Source: Polyangiaceae bacterium (lineage in GTDB: Bacteria > Myxococcota > Polyangia > Polyangiales > Polyangiaceae). From it: DNA of 16,673 nt. This document shows positions 14,808-16,673 of the stretch, piece by piece (position 1 is the stretch's first letter; each line of letters starts with the position of its first letter). The notes below the pieces were generated by a model. The model saw only the letters and a list, made by a program, of their open reading frames with translations. It was not told where the DNA came from and did no database searches. The DNA lies in assembly GCA_025936205.1 (NCBI GenBank), contig JAICTU010000171.1, forward strand, positions 1 to 16,673, written 5' to 3'. The position numbers and the translations under genes were made by a program.

Positions 14808-15574
14808 TGCGTTTGCGGCGGGCTGGAGAGCGTCACCGGTTGAGATCGGGTGACCAGCATCTCTGGCTCACATTCTTTCCAGGCAGTCCCGGCGATCCGT
14901 TGGCGAACGGCTTTGGAGCCTTGAGCGCTCTCAATGAGGGTGTGCTCGAGCCCGAAGGGAATATGCTGACGTATGCGCGCGGCGGTTCCGAAGTGATCAC
15001 CTACGTGATCGCAGGCATGATGTCGCACCAGGACCGAGGCCATCGCGCCAGGCTCCTTCGCGCGGGGGAATTTCAACGCAGCAGCGCCAGTTACAACGAC
15101 AGCTCCATCTTCTCGAATGCTTCGGGTCGCGATGGGCTGCACGTGCTGCAGCTTTCGCTGTTCTCCAAGCCAGCGCGCCCCAGCGCTCGAGAGCCGCAGC
15201 AGAAGAGCTTTTCATCGTCGCTCCGTGAACAGCCGTTTTGCCTCGTGGGCTCCGTCGATGGCCGGCGGGGATCGCTGGAACTAGGTCAAGACGTGCTGCT
15301 CTATTCGTGCATGCTTCCCGCTTCGAAGTCATTCAGCTATCCGCTCGCCGCGGGTCGGCTTGCTTGGCTGCAGGTGCTGAGCGGTCAGGTCGAGATCGGT
15401 TCGACGTCGCTTCAGGCTGGGGATGGGGCGGGGTTCTCGCTCGAACACGCGCTGTCATTGCGGGCCGTCTCGGACACGGAGATTGTGCTGCTGGACCTGA
15501 AGGACGACACTCCCGAATGGTCCACCCGGCAGGAGGCCCGGTGGTCCCGAGCGAATTGCACGGGCTGCTCCTGA
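14807..15574 (+). CDS. Pirin-family (YhaK-like) bicupin lacking the metal ligands
   Basis: It encodes 255 residues. The whole length follows the YhaK/pirin pattern: MRLRRAGERHRLRSGD, FGALSALNEGVLEPEG, SEVITYVIAGMMSHQD (compare MEILTYVLEGTVEHQD), RAGEFQRSSAS (compare PAGEFQIMSAG) and HVLQLSLFSKP. The C-terminal cupin has GSLELGQDVLLYSCML and AWLQVLSGQVEIGSTSLQAGDGAGF. In metal-binding pirins the ligands are His-x-His before the T-Y-V strand and His-x-Glu in the HSEYN segment. Here these are Tyr/Arg (TYARGGSE) and Ser/Phe (DSSIFSNAS). The iron-dependent quercetinase or redox-sensor chemistry of pirins is therefore unlikely. It may be a structural or regulatory derivative. The start is ATG 14807, coupled to the leader ORF; a TTG at 14804 is in frame but less likely. 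Confidence 0.75.
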   Translation: MRLRRAGERHRLRSGDQHLWLTFFPGSPGDPLANGFGALSALNEGVLEPEGNMLTYARGGSEVITYVIAGMMSHQDRGHRARLLRAGEFQRSSASYNDSSIFSNASGRDGLHVLQLSLFSKPARPSAREPQQKSFSSSLREQPFCLVGSVDGRRGSLELGQDVLLYSCMLPASKSFSYPLAAGRLAWLQVLSGQVEIGSTSLQAGDGAGFSLEHALSLRAVSDTEIVLLDLKDDTPEWSTRQEARWSRANCTGCS

Positions 15575-15697
15575 GGTCTTGCGCCGCTCACCACCAAGGT
15601 AGCTGATGAAGCAAACTCCCGCTGTCGATGATCAGGCAAGGTTCGTACAGAGCCGCAGCGCGCGCATTCCGCTCAGGGCAGCGCTGGAGACATCCCC

Positions 15698-16081
15698 ATG
15701 ATGAAGCGCCGCGACGCCGAAGCCGCGCGCCGCGTCGCCGAGCGCCGCCAGCGAGAAGACGACGCTCCGCGCCTGGCGGCGGCCTTCCCGCGACTCGAAA
15801 GCTTGAATATCCGGATGGTCGAGGGCAATCCGGGCATTTCAAATCAGGTGGGCTCGCACACGCGGCGCGTCGTGGTGGCGACGGCCCCCGCCCTGTTCGT
15901 GTTCCCCTGTGGCGATAGCCAGTGTCGCGACGGAGGCCACGATTTGACGGCTCAGCTGCTGGCGGGGTTGCGCCAGAACAAGCTGGAGTTCGAGGGGGAA
16001 GACAGCTGTCGCGGAGCCATCGGCAACTCCGAATGCCGCCGCGTGTTGCGCTTTTCCGCGACCGCCACCTACCGCAGCTGA
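15698..16081 (+). CDS. Conserved four-cysteine protein of unknown function
   Basis: It encodes 127 residues. It begins with a strongly charged helix (MMKRRDAEAARRVAERRQRE), then APRLAAAFPRLESLNI. A compact core follows: RRVVVATAPALFVFPCGDSQC, GGHDLTAQLLAGL, and FEGEDSCRGAIGNSECRRVLRF. Four Cys (71, 76, 104, 113) and His81 are arranged as C-x4-C and C-x8-C, which suggests a zinc or other metal site. I believe similar proteins are widespread in myxobacteria, but I know no function. ATG 15698 has GGAG about 9 bases upstream; ATG 15701 is adjacent. It stands alone, 123 bp after the pirin gene, in a gap where I see nothing else. Confidence 0.65.
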   Translation: MMKRRDAEAARRVAERRQREDDAPRLAAAFPRLESLNIRMVEGNPGISNQVGSHTRRVVVATAPALFVFPCGDSQCRDGGHDLTAQLLAGLRQNKLEFEGEDSCRGAIGNSECRRVLRFSATATYRS

Positions 16082-16116
16082 GCGGAGAACCGAAGCGCTT
16101 CTTCGCGGGCGGGGCT

Positions 16117-16144
16117 TTGCCAAACTTCGGAAGCGTGATACGCT
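16117..16144 (+). promoter_or_regulatory. Candidate promoter of the RRM gene
   Basis: TTGCCA (16117-16122, 5 of 6 bases of the -35 consensus) is followed after 16 bp by TACGCT (16139-16144), with TG one base upstream (extended -10). Transcription from about 16151 would give a 5' leader of about 150 bases before the TTG start at 16303. Long leaders of this size are typical of cold-shock RNA genes. Confidence 0.4.
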
Positions 16145-16222
16145 AGCTTCGCCTGCAGTCAGAAACGTGCCCCTCGGTCTTGCCGTGCGAGCTTGAGTCT
16201 GGAGCTGTGGCTTCCCATTGAG

Positions 16223-16306
16223 GTGAAGCACGTCGGGAAAAGCATCGCGCCGCGCGTTTTGTCCGAGGGTTTTTTGAGGCGTAAACTGGTAATAGGCACA
16301 AATTGA
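16223..16306 (+). CDS. Possible 27-residue upstream ORF in the RRM leader
   Basis: GTG 16223 opens MKHVGKSIAPRV, and the frame runs to VIGTN and a TGA at 16304-16306. This stop overlaps the TTG start of the RRM gene (TTGA). No good ribosome binding site precedes the GTG, so translation is uncertain. The overlap could couple translation to a weak TTG start. Confidence 0.25.
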   Translation: MKHVGKSIAPRVLSEGFLRRKLVIGTN

Positions 16307-16614
16307 GCAACAAAGTATACGTAGGCAACCTTTCTTACACCACGAGCGATGAGGACCTCCGGAACGCCTTCGCTCCCTACGGCAATATCGAGTCCGCCAG
16401 CGTGGTCATGGATCGCGACAGCGGCCAATCACGGGGCTTCGGCTTCGTGGAGTATGGTTCTAGCGCGGAAGCCCAGCAGGCCGTGGACGCCATGAGCGGC
16501 ATGATGGTCGGCGGTCGCAACCTGAACGTCAACATTGCGCGTCCGCGTGAAGGTGGCGGTGGCGGTGGCGGTGGCCGTCCCCAGCGCCGCGACGGCGGCT
16601 CCAAGCGCTGGTAA
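16303..16614 (+). CDS. Glycine-rich single-RRM RNA-binding protein
   Basis: It encodes 103 residues. A complete RNA recognition motif spans about 3-80: RNP2 is VYVGNL (5-10) and RNP1 is RGFGFVEY (44-51), with the aromatic residues that stack on RNA in place (Tyr6, Phe46, Phe48). A C-terminal tail follows with a run of eight Gly and several Arg (GRPQRRDGGSKRW). This is the cyanobacterial/proteobacterial Rbp type, small cytoplasmic proteins that bind single-stranded RNA; several are cold-induced. The start must be TTG 16303, because MSNKVYVGNL begins there and no ATG lies between it and RNP2. Only a weak AGG precedes it. The leader and its promoter are described separately. The stop is followed immediately by a tandem repeat array. 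Confidence 0.92.
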   Translation: MSNKVYVGNLSYTTSDEDLRNAFAPYGNIESASVVMDRDSGQSRGFGFVEYGSSAEAQQAVDAMSGMMVGGRNLNVNIARPREGGGGGGGGRPQRRDGGSKRW

Positions 16615-16673
16615 ACAGTTTCTTCTGTTGAACAGTCTCTGTTGAACAGTCTCTGTTGAACAGTCTCTGTTGA
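16614..16673. repeat. 14-bp tandem repeat CTGTTGAACAGTCT, at least 3.5 copies, runs off the window
   Basis: Exact copies start at 16625, 16639 and 16653, with a partial copy at 16667. A degenerate half-unit (AAACAGTTTCTT, 16614-16625) precedes them. Each unit has CTGTT-G-AACAG, an interrupted palindrome, so adjacent units can form alternating AACAG-TCT-CTGTT hairpins. It lies right after the RRM stop codon. Its full length lies outside the window. Confidence 0.85.

Noticed and set aside
16259..16287. TTGTCC-N17-TAAACT as promoter of the RRM gene
   Set aside because: It matches consensus 4/6 and 4/6, but transcription would start about 9 bases before the TTG, leaving no room for a ribosome binding site. 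The pair at 16117-16144 is preferred.
16625..16673. CRISPR-like array at the right edge
   Set aside because: Units are 14 bp, directly adjacent, with no spacers; it is a simple tandem repeat.

Overview
The window is GC-rich DNA with dense, short-spaced genes, frequent GTG/TTG starts, two lipoproteins, a GYF_2-type membrane protein, a single-RRM glycine-rich RNA-binding protein and a photoactive-yellow-protein (PYP) homologue. Together these suggest a Myxococcota (myxobacterium-like) chromosome. This is inference from gene content and composition; no rRNA or other phylogenetic marker is present. No tRNA, insertion sequence, phage gene or CRISPR array was seen.

Layout. (1) 1-954: a small PAS-type sensor, open at the window edge, followed by a single-domain PYP-family photoreceptor that keeps the chromophore Cys, Glu and Tyr of classical PYP. 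The two are coupled through an ATGA overlap, but the coupled ATG is out of frame with the PYP core. (2) 1028-2849: a small Cys-rich lipoprotein and a large lipoprotein of unknown function, convergent. (3) 3027-13521: a surface-glycan or glycoconjugate cluster: Wzx-like flippase, family-2 glycosyltransferase, ArnT/PMT-like membrane glycosyltransferase, then a reverse operon (GMC flavoenzyme, DegT aminotransferase, GNAT acetyltransferase, joined by overlapping stop/start codons). Divergent from this operon are a 675-residue fusion of a class II glutaminase to a WbpG/PseA-type sugar amidotransferase, and a coupled methyltransferase with a zinc-ribbon N-terminus. (4) 13538-16081: a GYF_2 membrane protein, a palindrome-rich non-coding stretch, a short leader ORF coupled to a pirin that has lost all four metal ligands, and a four-Cys conserved protein. 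(5) 16117-16673: an RRM gene with a probable long 5' leader and TTG start, followed by a 14-bp tandem repeat that runs off the window.

The central idea is that the glycan cluster contains an oxidation, transamination, N-acetylation and amidination series. The order of chemistry resembles the Pseudomonas WbpB-WbpE-WbpD-WbpG route to acetamidino sugars, but with different enzyme families for the oxidation and acetylation steps and an in-cis ammonia source. The flippase and two glycosyltransferases would then assemble and export or decorate the product. Substrates are not visible from sequence. The PYP locus and the pirin leader region are the other two places most worth a second look.
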